Shown here: positions 1 through 8,010 of the stretch, one piece after another | How positions within the stretch are numbered: the stretch's first letter is position 1 | Layout: each line of letters begins with the position of its first letter | DNA from: Brevundimonas sp. SGAir0440 | Lineage (GTDB): Bacteria; Pseudomonadota; Alphaproteobacteria; Caulobacterales; Caulobacteraceae | Assembly (NCBI RefSeq): GCF_005484585.1 | Contig: NZ_CP039435.1 | Location: forward strand, 1,922,001 to 1,986,000 | Length of the DNA stretch: 64,000 nt | Direction: 5' to 3' | Notes under the pieces: model-generated | Databases searched by the model: none | Seen by the model: only the letters and a program-made list of their open reading frames with translations | Told to the model about the DNA's origin: nothing | Program-made: the position numbers and the translations under genes

Positions 1-561
1 GACGACAGGCAGTTTCAGCGCCTTTGCATCGACGGCGCCGAAATATTCCTGGCTGGCCAGATTCACCAGCGTCGGATCCGACTGGCCCTCGGCGTCTTCG
101 TTCAATTGTTTGGAAATCCGGTCGCCCCAGAAGTCGTACAGGCTGGCCCCACGACGCGTTTTCAGCCGCGTGCCCATCTCCAGGCGATAGGGCTGGATCC
201 GATCCAACGGACGCAGCAGGCCATAAAAGCCGGACAGAATGCGCAAATGATCCTGCGCGAACGTCAGGGTGTCGGCGTCCAGTTCGCGCGCTCGCAAGCC
301 CTCATACACATCGCCGGCAAAGGCGAAGGCGGCCTGAACGCCCTCGGTCGATTCAGGATCGAAAGCCTTGAAGCGCGCGGCGTTCAGGGTCGCGAGATCG
401 TCCGAAATCCCCATCAGCCGACGCAAATCCGCCTTGGTCTGACGCTTGGCGGTCTTGGACAGGCTGGCGGTGTCTTCAAGGAACCGCCGGTCCGTAGCCG
501 GGATGGCCGTATCGGCTTCGGTGAAATCGAGGCGCTTGGCCGGGGAAAGAACAATCAGCAA
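1..561 (-). CDS. yaaA: Peroxide stress protein YaaA (DUF328), 3' end cut by window edge
   Basis: The reverse strand encodes a YaaA/DUF328 protein, a family that in E. coli limits free intracellular iron and so reduces hydroxyl-radical damage during peroxide stress. The N-terminus LIVLSPAKRLDF matches the family signature (usually MLIVLSPAKSLD), and the later RILSGFYGLLRPLD and the Y-x-F-W-G-D stretch are also typical. The start is a TTG with GGAG seven bases upstream; no ATG fits. 187 codons are present and the C-terminal quarter lies outside the window. It stands alone, divergent from nothing here, with bpt downstream of it in map order on the same strand. Confidence 0.92.
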   Translation of the reverse strand, partial: MLIVLSPAKRLDFTEADTAIPATDRRFLEDTASLSKTAKRQTKADLRRLMGISDDLATLNAARFKAFDPESTEGVQAAFAFAGDVYEGLRARELDADTLTFAQDHLRILSGFYGLLRPLDRIQPYRLEMGTRLKTRRGASLYDFWGDRISKQLNEDAEGQSDPTLVNLASQEYFGAVDAKALKLPVV

Positions 562-637
562 GACGCGGCTCCGTAATGTCGCCGCCCACATAGGATGCTT
601 CGATGACGATTTGAACCGGCTGCGACGAAGGGGCGCC

Positions 638-1375
638 TCAGGCGTCGTGGCGCGACCAGCCGAGTTTGCCGAGGGTTTCCATCGGGCGGAAGTCGGCCTT
701 GTAATCCATCTTGGCCGAGCCCTGGACCCAATAGCCGAGATAGACGAACGGCAGACCGACGATGGCGGCCTGGCGCACATGATCCAGGATGGCGAACCGG
801 CCCAGGCTGCGCCGCACTATCGTCGGATCATAGAAGCTGTAGACCATCGACAGACCGTCTTTCAGCAGGTCCGTCAGGGTCACCGCGACCAGATCGCCCG
901 GTCCGCCGTCGGTGGAGGGCAGGCGGTATTCGATCAGATGGGTTCGTACGGCCGTATCCTCGACCATGGCGACGTAATCCAGCCAGCCCATGTCGCTCAT
1001 GCCGCCGGTCGGATGGCGCGTAGTCAGGTAGCGGCGCAAAAGCTGGAACTGTTCGGTCGTCGCCTCGGCTTCGACGAGGTCGCGCGACAGATCGGCGTTG
1101 CGGGCCAACACCTTGCGCTGCGAACGGCTGAACGTGAACTCCGACACCGGCAGCCGCACCGAAACACAGGCGTCACAGGCCTCGCAGGCCGGGCGATAGG
1201 CGATGTTCTGGCTGCGGCGAAAACCCGCCAACGTCAGTTCGTCATTGACGTGCGCGCCGTCCGAGAAGGGCAGGTTGGCGAAGACCTTCCGCTCCGTCTT
1301 GCCCGGCAGATAGGGGCAGGGCGCGACCGAGGTCATGAAAAAGCGAAGCTGTCGGGTCGGTACGTGCTGGGTCAC
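638..1375 (-). CDS. bpt: Aspartate/glutamate leucyltransferase (arginyltransferase family)
   Basis: About 245 residues. It belongs to the bacterial arginyltransferase (ATE/Bpt) family, which transfers leucine from Leu-tRNA to N-terminal Asp or Glu and so feeds the ClpS/ClpAP N-degron route. Visible family marks are the N-terminal CPYLPGKTERKVF, the cysteine cluster CEACDACVSVRLPV, and the C-terminal GYWVQGSAKMDYKADFRP. I chose the GTG at 1375 because the family begins VTQHVPTRQLRFF; the longer ATG at 1420 would add 15 residues that have no counterpart. Cytoplasmic, monocistronic as far as can be seen. Confidence 0.93.
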   Translation of the reverse strand: MTQHVPTRQLRFFMTSVAPCPYLPGKTERKVFANLPFSDGAHVNDELTLAGFRRSQNIAYRPACEACDACVSVRLPVSEFTFSRSQRKVLARNADLSRDLVEAEATTEQFQLLRRYLTTRHPTGGMSDMGWLDYVAMVEDTAVRTHLIEYRLPSTDGGPGDLVAVTLTDLLKDGLSMVYSFYDPTIVRRSLGRFAILDHVRQAAIVGLPFVYLGYWVQGSAKMDYKADFRPMETLGKLGWSRHDA

Positions 1376-1487
1376 GGCCTCAGGTCCGCATCCGATCTTG
1401 CCAATATTGCGACGACACAACGCTCATCGCGCGATTTGGCGTCATCCTTGCTCGGGCTGCAAGCCTGTTCGCATTGCAGCCGAGGGG

Positions 1488-2378
1488 TCACAGCGAGGTG
1501 TCCGACGGCAGGACCGGCGCCTCGCGCAACAGGACGATGGCGATGCGACGGTTGCCGGCCAGGGTCGGATCGTCCGGATAGAGCGGGTCGGACCCTGCCT
1601 TGCCCGCCACCGAATAGACCCGGTCTGGATCGACGCCCGAACCCTGCAGCACCAGACGCGAGCCGTTCGCGCGCTCGGACGACAGGCTCCAGTCGGCAGG
1701 GGCGCTGGCGCGGCTGGAACCGGGCGCGGCGCTGGTGTGTCCGGTGATGGAGATGCGGTTCGGCAACTGGTTGATCACCTTGGCCACGGCGCGCAACAGC
1801 ACCTGGGCGCGGGCATTCGGGCGCGCAGAGTTGTTGTCGAACATCGACCGGCCTTCCTGATCGACCAACTGGATGCGCAGCCCCTCGGGCGTCTGGTCCA
1901 CGATCAGCTGTTTCGACAGTTCGGCCAGTTCCGGCATCGACTGCATGGCCTGGCGCAGCGATTCGGCGGCGCTGGCGAACTCGGCGGCCTCGCGCTTCTG
2001 TATCTCCGCCTGAAGGGCGGCGTCGCTGGCGGACGACAGGCTCGAGCCCGTCTGATCGGTCGCGGGCGCCTCGGGCGCCAGTTCTTCCAGCACGGACTGC
2101 GAGCCGGCGCTCTTGACGCCATCGTCGCCCAGCGATGTGCCGCCCAGAATGCCGCCTGAACCCGACGTCGTCTCGGACACGCTGGCCGGTGCGAAATATT
2201 CGGCGATGCCGCGCTTCTGCTCCGGGTCGGTCGTGTTGATCAGCCACATCAGCAGGAAGAAGGCCATCATGGCGGTCACGAAGTCCGCATAGGCCACCTT
2301 CCACGCACCGCCGTGGTGGCCTCCGCCGGAGACCTTCTTGACCTTCTTGATGAGGATCGGACGATCGCTCACGGACAT
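1488..2378 (-). CDS. motB: Flagellar motor stator protein MotB
   Basis: About 296 residues. MotB is the peptidoglycan-anchored half of the proton-driven MotA/MotB stator. The single N-terminal membrane segment contains the proton-binding aspartate in AYADFVTAMMAFFLLMWLI, followed by a linker rich in Ser, Ala and Glu and a C-terminal OmpA-like domain with the ISITGHT and NRRIAIVLL blocks. The start used is the ATG at 2378 (MSVSDRPILIKKVKK); an in-frame start at 2408 is possible but adds a non-conserved leader. motA is not in this window, so the stator genes are unlinked here. A CtrA-like site lies about 50 bases upstream. Confidence 0.95.
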   Translation of the reverse strand: MSVSDRPILIKKVKKVSGGGHHGGAWKVAYADFVTAMMAFFLLMWLINTTDPEQKRGIAEYFAPASVSETTSGSGGILGGTSLGDDGVKSAGSQSVLEELAPEAPATDQTGSSLSSASDAALQAEIQKREAAEFASAAESLRQAMQSMPELAELSKQLIVDQTPEGLRIQLVDQEGRSMFDNNSARPNARAQVLLRAVAKVINQLPNRISITGHTSAAPGSSRASAPADWSLSSERANGSRLVLQGSGVDPDRVYSVAGKAGSDPLYPDDPTLAGNRRIAIVLLREAPVLPSDTSL

Positions 2379-2424
2379 GGACGCGCACCCCGACGAATGG
2401 TGTCCCATTGTGGGCTGGCCAAGG

Positions 2425-2439
2425 TTAACCGGGCGTTGA
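2425..2439. promoter_or_regulatory. Candidate CtrA-binding site (TTAA-N7-TTGA)
   Basis: TTAA, seven bases, then TTGA. This is one base from the Caulobacter CtrA consensus TTAA-N7-TTAA. It lies between motB (start 2378, minus) and the dehydrogenase gene (start 2495, plus), about 47 and 56 bases from the two start codons. Flagellar genes are known CtrA targets in Caulobacterales, but such short motifs also occur by chance. Confidence 0.35.
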
Positions 2440-2494
2440 CCTTGAACCCCGGGGCGGCGGGGCCTAGTCCGACGGCAGGATCAAGGAGCCTGTC

Positions 2495-3355
2495 ATGAAG
2501 ATCGCATTCGCCGGCCTGGGCGTCATGGGCGCGCCGATGGCCCGTCATCTGGTCGAGGCGGGCCACGACGTGACCGGCTTCAATCGGACTGCGTCAAAGG
2601 CCGAGGCCTGGGCGGCGGCGACGGGCGGCAAGGCGGCGGCGACGGTGTCTGAGGCGGCGCAGGGCGTCGACCTGTTCATCCTGTGCGTCGGCAACGACGC
2701 GGACGTGCGCGCCGTCGTGACCGAGGCCTTGCCGCATCTGTCGAAGGCCGCCGTGATCGTCGATCACACCACGACCTCGGCCAAGGTGGCGCGCGAAATG
2801 GCCGAACTGGCGAACGGGCAGGGCAGGTCCTTCATCGACGCACCGGTGTCGGGCGGCCAGGCGGGCGCCGAGAACGGACAGCTCAGCGTCATGGCCGGCG
2901 GGGACGCCGCCGCCCTGGCGAAGGTCGAGCCCGTGCTCAAGGCCTATTCCAAGGCCATCAAACATATGGGACCGGCCGGCTCGGGCCAGCTGACCAAGAT
3001 GGTCAACCAGATCGCCATCGCCGGCGTGGTTCAGGGCCTGGCCGAGGCGGTCCACTTCGCCCAGGTCGCGGGACTGGACACCGACGCCGCCTATGAGGCC
3101 GTGTCCAAGGGCGCCGCGCAAAGTTGGCAGATGGACAATCGCTGGAAGACGGCGGCCAAGGGCGAGTTCGACTTCGGCTTCGCCGTGGACTGGATGCGCA
3201 AGGACCTGGGGCTGGTGCTGGACGAGGCGCGCTCGAACGGCGCGCGCCTGTCCCTGACGGCCCTGGTCGATCAGTTCTACGCCGAGGTTCAGGCCATGGG
3301 AGGAAACCGCTGGGACACCTCCAGCCTGGCGGCGCGACTGCAACCCCGCGACTGA
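2495..3355 (+). CDS. NAD(P)-dependent beta-hydroxyacid dehydrogenase (3-hydroxyisobutyrate dehydrogenase family)
   Basis: 286 residues, the normal length for the family. The Rossmann motif GLGVMGAPMARHLVEAG is at residues 7-23, the substrate-binding DAPVSGGQAGAENG near 115, and the catalytic lysine lies in GSGQLTKMVNQI near 165. Family members oxidise 3-hydroxyisobutyrate, tartronate semialdehyde, L-serine or succinic semialdehyde analogues with NAD or NADP; the exact substrate cannot be told from sequence. AAGGAG sits just upstream of the ATG. The gene stands alone between divergent motB and a convergent acetyltransferase. Confidence 0.88.
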   Translation: MKIAFAGLGVMGAPMARHLVEAGHDVTGFNRTASKAEAWAAATGGKAAATVSEAAQGVDLFILCVGNDADVRAVVTEALPHLSKAAVIVDHTTTSAKVAREMAELANGQGRSFIDAPVSGGQAGAENGQLSVMAGGDAAALAKVEPVLKAYSKAIKHMGPAGSGQLTKMVNQIAIAGVVQGLAEAVHFAQVAGLDTDAAYEAVSKGAAQSWQMDNRWKTAAKGEFDFGFAVDWMRKDLGLVLDEARSNGARLSLTALVDQFYAEVQAMGGNRWDTSSLAARLQPRD

Positions 3356-3358
3356 AGC

Positions 3359-3850
3359 CTAAAGCCGGCGGTGCATGATGTGCAGGCCGACCGGGCCGTG
3401 CATCGGGTGATCGAACGCCTCGGGAAGCGTGCCCACGATCTCGAAGCCCAGCTTCTTCCACAGCGCCACGGCGATGGTGTTGGTCTCGACCACGGCGTTG
3501 AACTGCATGGACCGGAAGCCCGCATCCCGCGCAAAAGCCAGCGCGGCTTCGCCCAAACTGCGGGCCACGCCGCGCCCGCGCGCCTCGGGCGCGACCATGA
3601 AGCTGCCGTTGGCGACGTGGGCGCCGTTGCCCTGCTGGTTCGCAATGATTTTGGCGGCGCCCAGCACCTGACCGTCCTCGACCGCCACCAGGGTTCCGCC
3701 CGGCGCCCGGGGCGTCCAGAGGACGCGCGCCTGATCCTCGGTCATGTCCAGCGGATAGGTATAGGTCTCGCCCGCGCGGGTGACGGTCTCGATGATCGGC
3801 CACAGGCCCGGCCAGTCTGCCGCCATGATCGGCCGGATCTCCAAGCGCAT
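3359..3850 (-). CDS. GNAT family N-acetyltransferase
   Basis: 163 residues from the ATG at 3850, which overlaps the hemB stop codon as ATGA, so the two genes are translationally coupled. The start gives MRLEIRPIMAADWPGLWPI, the usual beta-1/alpha-1 opening of a GNAT fold. The acetyl-CoA loop is VAPEARGRGVARSL near residue 85 and the late strand is MQFNAVVETNTIAVALWKKLGF. The sequence resembles the YhhY/phosphinothricin-acetyltransferase-like branch, but the substrate is not predictable. Its position as second gene after hemB is the only functional hint. Confidence 0.85.
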   Translation of the reverse strand: MRLEIRPIMAADWPGLWPIIETVTRAGETYTYPLDMTEDQARVLWTPRAPGGTLVAVEDGQVLGAAKIIANQQGNGAHVANGSFMVAPEARGRGVARSLGEAALAFARDAGFRSMQFNAVVETNTIAVALWKKLGFEIVGTLPEAFDHPMHGPVGLHIMHRRL

Positions 3851-4848
3851 CAGCCCAGCAGCCGTGCGGCCTGCGGTGCGAAATAGGTCAGCACGCCCGC
3901 GCAACCCGCGCGCTTGAACCCGTGCAGGGTCTCAAGGATCGCGCGGTCCTGATCCAGCCAGCCATTGGCGATGGAGGCCTGCATCATCGAATATTCGCCC
4001 GACACCTGATAGGCGAAGGTGGGTACGCGGAAGGTCTCGGACACGCGACGGACGATATCCAGATACGGCATGCCCGGCTTGACCATCACCGCATCGGCGC
4101 CTTCCGACAGGTCCATCGCCACCTCCTTCAGCGCCTCGTCGGAGTTGGCGTAATCCATCTGATAGGTCTTCTTGTCGCCCTTCAGCATCGCCGAAGAGCC
4201 CACGGCGTCGCGATAGGGGCCGTAGAAGGCCGAGGCGAACTTGGCGGCGTAGGACAGGATCATCGTATCTTGAAACCCGTTGGCCTCCAGCGCCTCCCGC
4301 ACCGCCTGGATGCGGCCATCCATCATGTCCGACGGGGCCACGACATCGGCGCCGGCGTGGGCGTGGATGAAGGCCTGTTCGGCCAGACGGTCCAGCGAGG
4401 CGTCGTTGGCGATCCGGTCGCCCTCCATCACCCCGTCGTGGCCATGGTCGGTGTAGCAGTCCAGGGCGACGTCGGTCATGACGCCGATCTCGGGCGCGGC
4501 GTCCTTGATCGCCTTGATGCAGTCGGGGATCAGGCCGTCGGGGTCGGTCGCGCCCGTGCCGACCGCATCCTTGATCGCGCCGTCGACATTGGGGAACAGG
4601 GCCACCATCGGAATGCCGAGGTCGCGCGCCTCGACCGCCGCCGCCGCCGCCGCCTTGGGAGAAAGCCGAAACACGCCGGGCATGGAGGCGACCGGGACGC
4701 GATCCTCGGCGCCGTCATGGACGATCAACGGCCAGATCAGATCGGCGGGCGTCAGGGTCGTCTCCGCCACCAGCCTGCGCACCCACGGGCTGGACCGCAG
4801 GCGGCGCGGACGGGCGAGCGGGAAGGGGGCGGGCTGATAGGGAAGCAT
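3850..4848 (-). CDS. hemB: Delta-aminolevulinic acid dehydratase (porphobilinogen synthase)
   Basis: 332 residues. It condenses two 5-aminolevulinate molecules to porphobilinogen, the second step of haem synthesis. The Schiff-base lysines are in YAAKFASAFYGPYRDA and AVMVKPGMPYLD. The metal loop reads DVALDCYTDHGHDG, with aspartates where zinc enzymes have cysteines, which marks the magnesium-dependent class. hemA, whose product makes its substrate, lies about 1 kb away on the opposite strand. The GNAT gene downstream overlaps its stop by four bases. Confidence 0.97.
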   Translation of the reverse strand: MLPYQPAPFPLARPRRLRSSPWVRRLVAETTLTPADLIWPLIVHDGAEDRVPVASMPGVFRLSPKAAAAAAVEARDLGIPMVALFPNVDGAIKDAVGTGATDPDGLIPDCIKAIKDAAPEIGVMTDVALDCYTDHGHDGVMEGDRIANDASLDRLAEQAFIHAHAGADVVAPSDMMDGRIQAVREALEANGFQDTMILSYAAKFASAFYGPYRDAVGSSAMLKGDKKTYQMDYANSDEALKEVAMDLSEGADAVMVKPGMPYLDIVRRVSETFRVPTFAYQVSGEYSMMQASIANGWLDQDRAILETLHGFKRAGCAGVLTYFAPQAARLLG

Positions 4849-4996
4849 GGCGAGACCTTGGAAAATCCAGCGTCGGACTAGCGCCGCAACGACCGGTGCG
4901 CAAATCGCGTGATGCGTCGGATCGTTTCGTGCGTGATGACGTCTTGCGCGGATCGGCGAAATGCGAGCCTATCGCGACAAATCGATGGAGACGATG

Positions 4997-5797
4997 ATGA
5001 TCGAGAAATTGGCGGCGGGTGCAACGGCCCTGGTTCTGGCGGCAGGTCTGTCCGGCTGCATCATCATCGACTCGGACGGCGGAGAGCGGACCGTGGTCAG
5101 CCCGGCGGCCGACGCGCAGCCGGCCGGCTATTCCAGTCTCTATGCCGATGCGGTCGCCGATCCCAAGCGTCCGGCCGAAGAGGTCGCGCGTGATCCGCTG
5201 CGCCATCCGGCCGAGATTCTCGCCTTCGCCCAACTTGAGCCGGGCGACAAGGTCGCCGACATTCGCCCCGGCGCCGGCTATTTCACGCGTCTGTTCTCCG
5301 ACGTGGTCGGCCCGACCGGCCGCGTCTACGCCTTCGTGCCCGAGCGGACGATGGCGCGCGAGAACGCCGGGGCCGATGCGCTTGTCGCCGCCTATTCGAA
5401 CGTGACGCGGGTCAACGGCCTGCTGGACTCCATGACCTTCGCCGAGCCGCTGGACATGATCTTCATGAGCCAGGAATACCACGACTTCCACATCCCCGGC
5501 TTCAACACCGACGTCGCCAAGATGAACGCGGCGGTGTTTGCGGCGCTGAAGCCCGGCGGCCGCTACATCCTGATTGACCATGAGGCGGCACCCGGCACGG
5601 GCATCTCGGCGGTTCAGACCCTGCACCGCATCGAAGGCGACTATCTGAAGCGCGAGGTCGAGGCGGCCGGCTTCGTCTTCGAGGGCGAGAGCCAGGCCGT
5701 CGCCAATCCCGCAGACGACCACAGCCTGAACGTCTTCGACGAGAAGATCCGCGGCAAGACGGACCAGTTCGTCTATCGCTTCCGCAAGCCGGGCTGA
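4997..5797 (+). CDS. Exported lipoprotein-like class I SAM-dependent methyltransferase
   Basis: About 266 residues. The N-terminus [21 protein letters not shown] is a lipoprotein signal with lipobox LSGC, so the mature protein should be membrane-anchored on the periplasmic side. The rest is a Rossmann-type methyltransferase: motif I is [15 protein letters not shown], and a later [14 protein letters not shown] matches post-motif III. I placed the start at 4997 because GGAG lies six bases before it; in-frame ATGs at 4961 and 4994 are alternatives. A methyltransferase outside the cytoplasm lacks an obvious SAM source, so its activity is uncertain. The methyl acceptor is unknown. Confidence 0.78.
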   Translation: MIEKLAAGATALVLAAGLSGCIIIDSDGGERTVVSPAADAQPAGYSSLYADAVADPKRPAEEVARDPLRHPAEILAFAQLEPGDKVADIRPGAGYFTRLFSDVVGPTGRVYAFVPERTMARENAGADALVAAYSNVTRVNGLLDSMTFAEPLDMIFMSQEYHDFHIPGFNTDVAKMNAAVFAALKPGGRYILIDHEAAPGTGISAVQTLHRIEGDYLKREVEAAGFVFEGESQAVANPADDHSLNVFDEKIRGKTDQFVYRFRKPG

Positions 5798-5810
5798 TCG
5801 ATCTCGATAC

Positions 5811-5825
5811 TGAGAACCGTTATCA
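5811..5825. promoter_or_regulatory. Candidate Fur-type operator upstream of hemA
   Basis: TGAGAACCGTTATCA is a near-palindrome matching 11 of 14 informative positions of the 7-1-7 Fur core TGATAATNATTATCA. It sits about 105 bases before the preferred hemA start and just after the methyltransferase stop. Iron control of haem synthesis is common in alphaproteobacteria (Fur or Irr), which makes the position plausible. The match is by eye only. Confidence 0.4.
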
Positions 5826-5928
5826 ATTAAGGGTTTGGGGCGTTTTGTCCATGCGGCGGACATGGACAAGCCCGCTTCGGGAGAGCAAACAACGCAAAGA
5901 CATCGCCATAAGCGAAAGAACGCGTAGT

Positions 5929-7155
5929 TTGTTCGACTATAAGGCCGCCTTTAATAGCTCCGTGGAGCAGGTTCGCAGCGAAGGACGCTATCGCGTCTTC
6001 GCCGATCTGAAGCGCGTGCGCGGTCAGTTTCCGCAGGCCGTGCGTCGCCGCGAGGATGGCTCCGAACAGGACGTCGTCATTTGGTGCTCCAACGACTATC
6101 TCGGCATGGGCCAGCACCCCGTCGTGCTGGACGCCATGCATAATGAGATCGATGCGGTAGGCGCAGGCGCGGGCGGCACGCGCAACATCTCCGGCACGAC
6201 CCGCTCCGCCGTCGATCTCGAAGCCGAGCTGGCGCACTGGCACCAGAAGGAAGCAGCCCTGCTGTTCACCTCGGGCTATGTCGGCAACGAGGCGACGCTG
6301 TCGACCCTGCAGAAGATCCTGCCGGGTCTGATCACCTTCTCCGATTCGCTGAACCATGCCTCGATGATCGCCGGCATCCGCCACGGCGGCGGCGAGCGTC
6401 ACGTCTTCATGCACAACGACCTGGCGCATCTGGAGGCCCTGCTGGCGGCGGCGCCGGCCGATGCGCCCAAGCTGATCGCGTTCGAGAGCGTCTACTCGAT
6501 GGACGGCGACATCGCCGATCTGGCCGGCACTATTGCGCTCGCCAAGAAATACGGCGCCCTGACCTATCTGGACGAGGTCCACGCGGTTGGCCTGTATGGC
6601 GAGACCGGCGCGGGCGTCGCCGAGCGCGACGGCGTGCTGGACCAGATCGACATCATCGAATGCACCCTGGGCAAGGCGATCGGCGTCATGGGCGGTTATA
6701 TCGCCGCCGACGCCATGATCATCGATGCGGTGCGCAGCTGGGCCTCGGGCTTCATCTTCACCACCTCGCTGCCCCCGGCCCTGACCGCCGGCGCCCTGGC
6801 CTCGGTGCGCCACCTGAAGGCGCACTCCGAACTGCGCGTCCAGCATCAGGAACGCGCCGCGACCCTGAAAGCCCGCTTCGCCGCCGCCGGCATCCCCGTA
6901 ATGGAGAGCGAGAGCCATATCGTGCCGGTGCACGTCGGTGATCCGGTCCACTGCAAGATGATCTCGGACATGCTGTTGGACGAATACGGCGTCTATGTGC
7001 AGCCGATCAACTATCCGACCGTCCCCAAGGGAACCGAGCGCCTGCGCTTCACGCCGTCGCCGAACCACACCGACGCCATGATGGATCATCTGGTCCAGGC
7101 GATGGACAAGCTGTTCGCCCACTGCAACGTGGCGCGCCGACCCGTGGCCGCATGA
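5929..7155 (+). CDS. hemA: 5-aminolevulinate synthase
   Basis: 408 residues from the TTG at 5929. The enzyme joins glycine and succinyl-CoA to 5-aminolevulinate, the C4 route typical of alphaproteobacteria. The PLP lysine is in [16 protein letters not shown], and [10 protein letters not shown] contains the cofactor-binding Asp and His. Relatives begin (M)FDYKAAF..., which fits TTG at 5929 giving (M)[13 protein letters not shown]; in-frame starts 84 or 78 bases upstream would add a basic leader not seen in the family. The next small gene overlaps its stop by four bases. A Fur-like site lies upstream. Confidence 0.93.
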   Translation: MFDYKAAFNSSVEQVRSEGRYRVFADLKRVRGQFPQAVRRREDGSEQDVVIWCSNDYLGMGQHPVVLDAMHNEIDAVGAGAGGTRNISGTTRSAVDLEAELAHWHQKEAALLFTSGYVGNEATLSTLQKILPGLITFSDSLNHASMIAGIRHGGGERHVFMHNDLAHLEALLAAAPADAPKLIAFESVYSMDGDIADLAGTIALAKKYGALTYLDEVHAVGLYGETGAGVAERDGVLDQIDIIECTLGKAIGVMGGYIAADAMIIDAVRSWASGFIFTTSLPPALTAGALASVRHLKAHSELRVQHQERAATLKARFAAAGIPVMESESHIVPVHVGDPVHCKMISDMLLDEYGVYVQPINYPTVPKGTERLRFTPSPNHTDAMMDHLVQAMDKLFAHCNVARRPVAA

Positions 7156-7334
7156 CGAACGGCGACGACCTCGGAGAGGTCATCGTCGAATTCACCCGCA
7201 ACGGCCCCTACCTTAAATGCTCGGCCATCCATGTCGCGACAGGCCGGGAGGTCAGCGCCATGGGTCCGGTCAATGAACCCAAGGCCGTCGAACGGGTGGC
7301 GATCGCCAAGCTGAGGCGGGCCTTGGCGACATAG
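7152..7334 (+). CDS. DUF6898-type small protein
   Basis: 60 residues, starting in an ATGA overlap with the hemA stop, so co-translated with hemA. The sequence ([20 protein letters not shown], then [15 protein letters not shown]) resembles short conserved proteins found next to hemA in Caulobacterales and Rhodospirillales, annotated as DUF6898. No signal peptide, membrane segment or known catalytic motif is visible. Function is unknown; the coupling suggests a link with haem synthesis but nothing proves it. Confidence 0.75.
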   Translation: MTNGDDLGEVIVEFTRNGPYLKCSAIHVATGREVSAMGPVNEPKAVERVAIAKLRRALAT

Positions 7335-7360
7335 CGCGCGTGACGATCGCTGCTTAAACT

Positions 7361-7912
7361 ATGGCGATGCTTGATACGCCCACCCTACACACCCCGCGTT
7401 TCGAAATGCGCAAGTTGGTTCGTCAGGATGCGGCTGCGCTGTTTCCCACCCTGTCTGACGACGCGCAGTGTCTCTACATGTCGCGCGGCGCTTTCCGCAG
7501 CGAAGCGGAACTGGCGGATTGGTTGACTGATCCCGCATGGCCCGGTCGCACCTGGATTGCCGTAGACCGAACCACAGGGGCCGTCGCTGGTCGATACGTG
7601 GCTTTTCCCGGTCGGGACGACGGGGTCTTTGAAGTCGGCTATGTCACGGTCATCGACCATCAAGGGCGCGGCGCAGCCAAGGAGTGCATGACGGCTCTGA
7701 TTTCCCACCTCTTGGAACGTGAGGGGCATCGGCGGGTCTATGCAGAAATCGACGCTGAGAACATCGCATCCATCGCTCTGGCCGAAAGCCTCGGCCTAGT
7801 TCGAGAGGGCTGTCTGAGGGAGCACGAAATGACCCACAAGGGTCTGTGTGACATGGTTATCTATGGCGCGCTGCGGCGCGAGTGGCGCGCGCCGCAGGCT
7901 TCGACCGCCTAG
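7361..7912 (+). CDS. GNAT family N-acetyltransferase (RimJ/RimL type)
   Basis: 183 residues. It opens with TLHTPRFEMRKLVRQDA, the usual RimJ/RimL-like start, and has the acetyl-CoA loop VTVIDHQGRGAAKECM near residue 105 followed by HRRVYAEIDAENIASIALAESLGL, a late strand-helix pair strongly conserved in ribosomal-protein and amino-sugar acetyltransferases. The substrate is unknown. G+C and codon use look slightly less extreme than in neighbours. No good Shine-Dalgarno sequence is seen before the ATG; the next ATG, six bases on, is an alternative. Confidence 0.85.
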   Translation: MAMLDTPTLHTPRFEMRKLVRQDAAALFPTLSDDAQCLYMSRGAFRSEAELADWLTDPAWPGRTWIAVDRTTGAVAGRYVAFPGRDDGVFEVGYVTVIDHQGRGAAKECMTALISHLLEREGHRRVYAEIDAENIASIALAESLGLVREGCLREHEMTHKGLCDMVIYGALRREWRAPQASTA

Positions 7913-8010
7913 GCGCCGCAGGCTATCCATTCAACGCCACGCCACAAGATGTTGTGGTCGGGCCCGGCTGGGGATAGATAGGCCAGCTTCTGATTTCCGG
8001 GGATTCCAGC

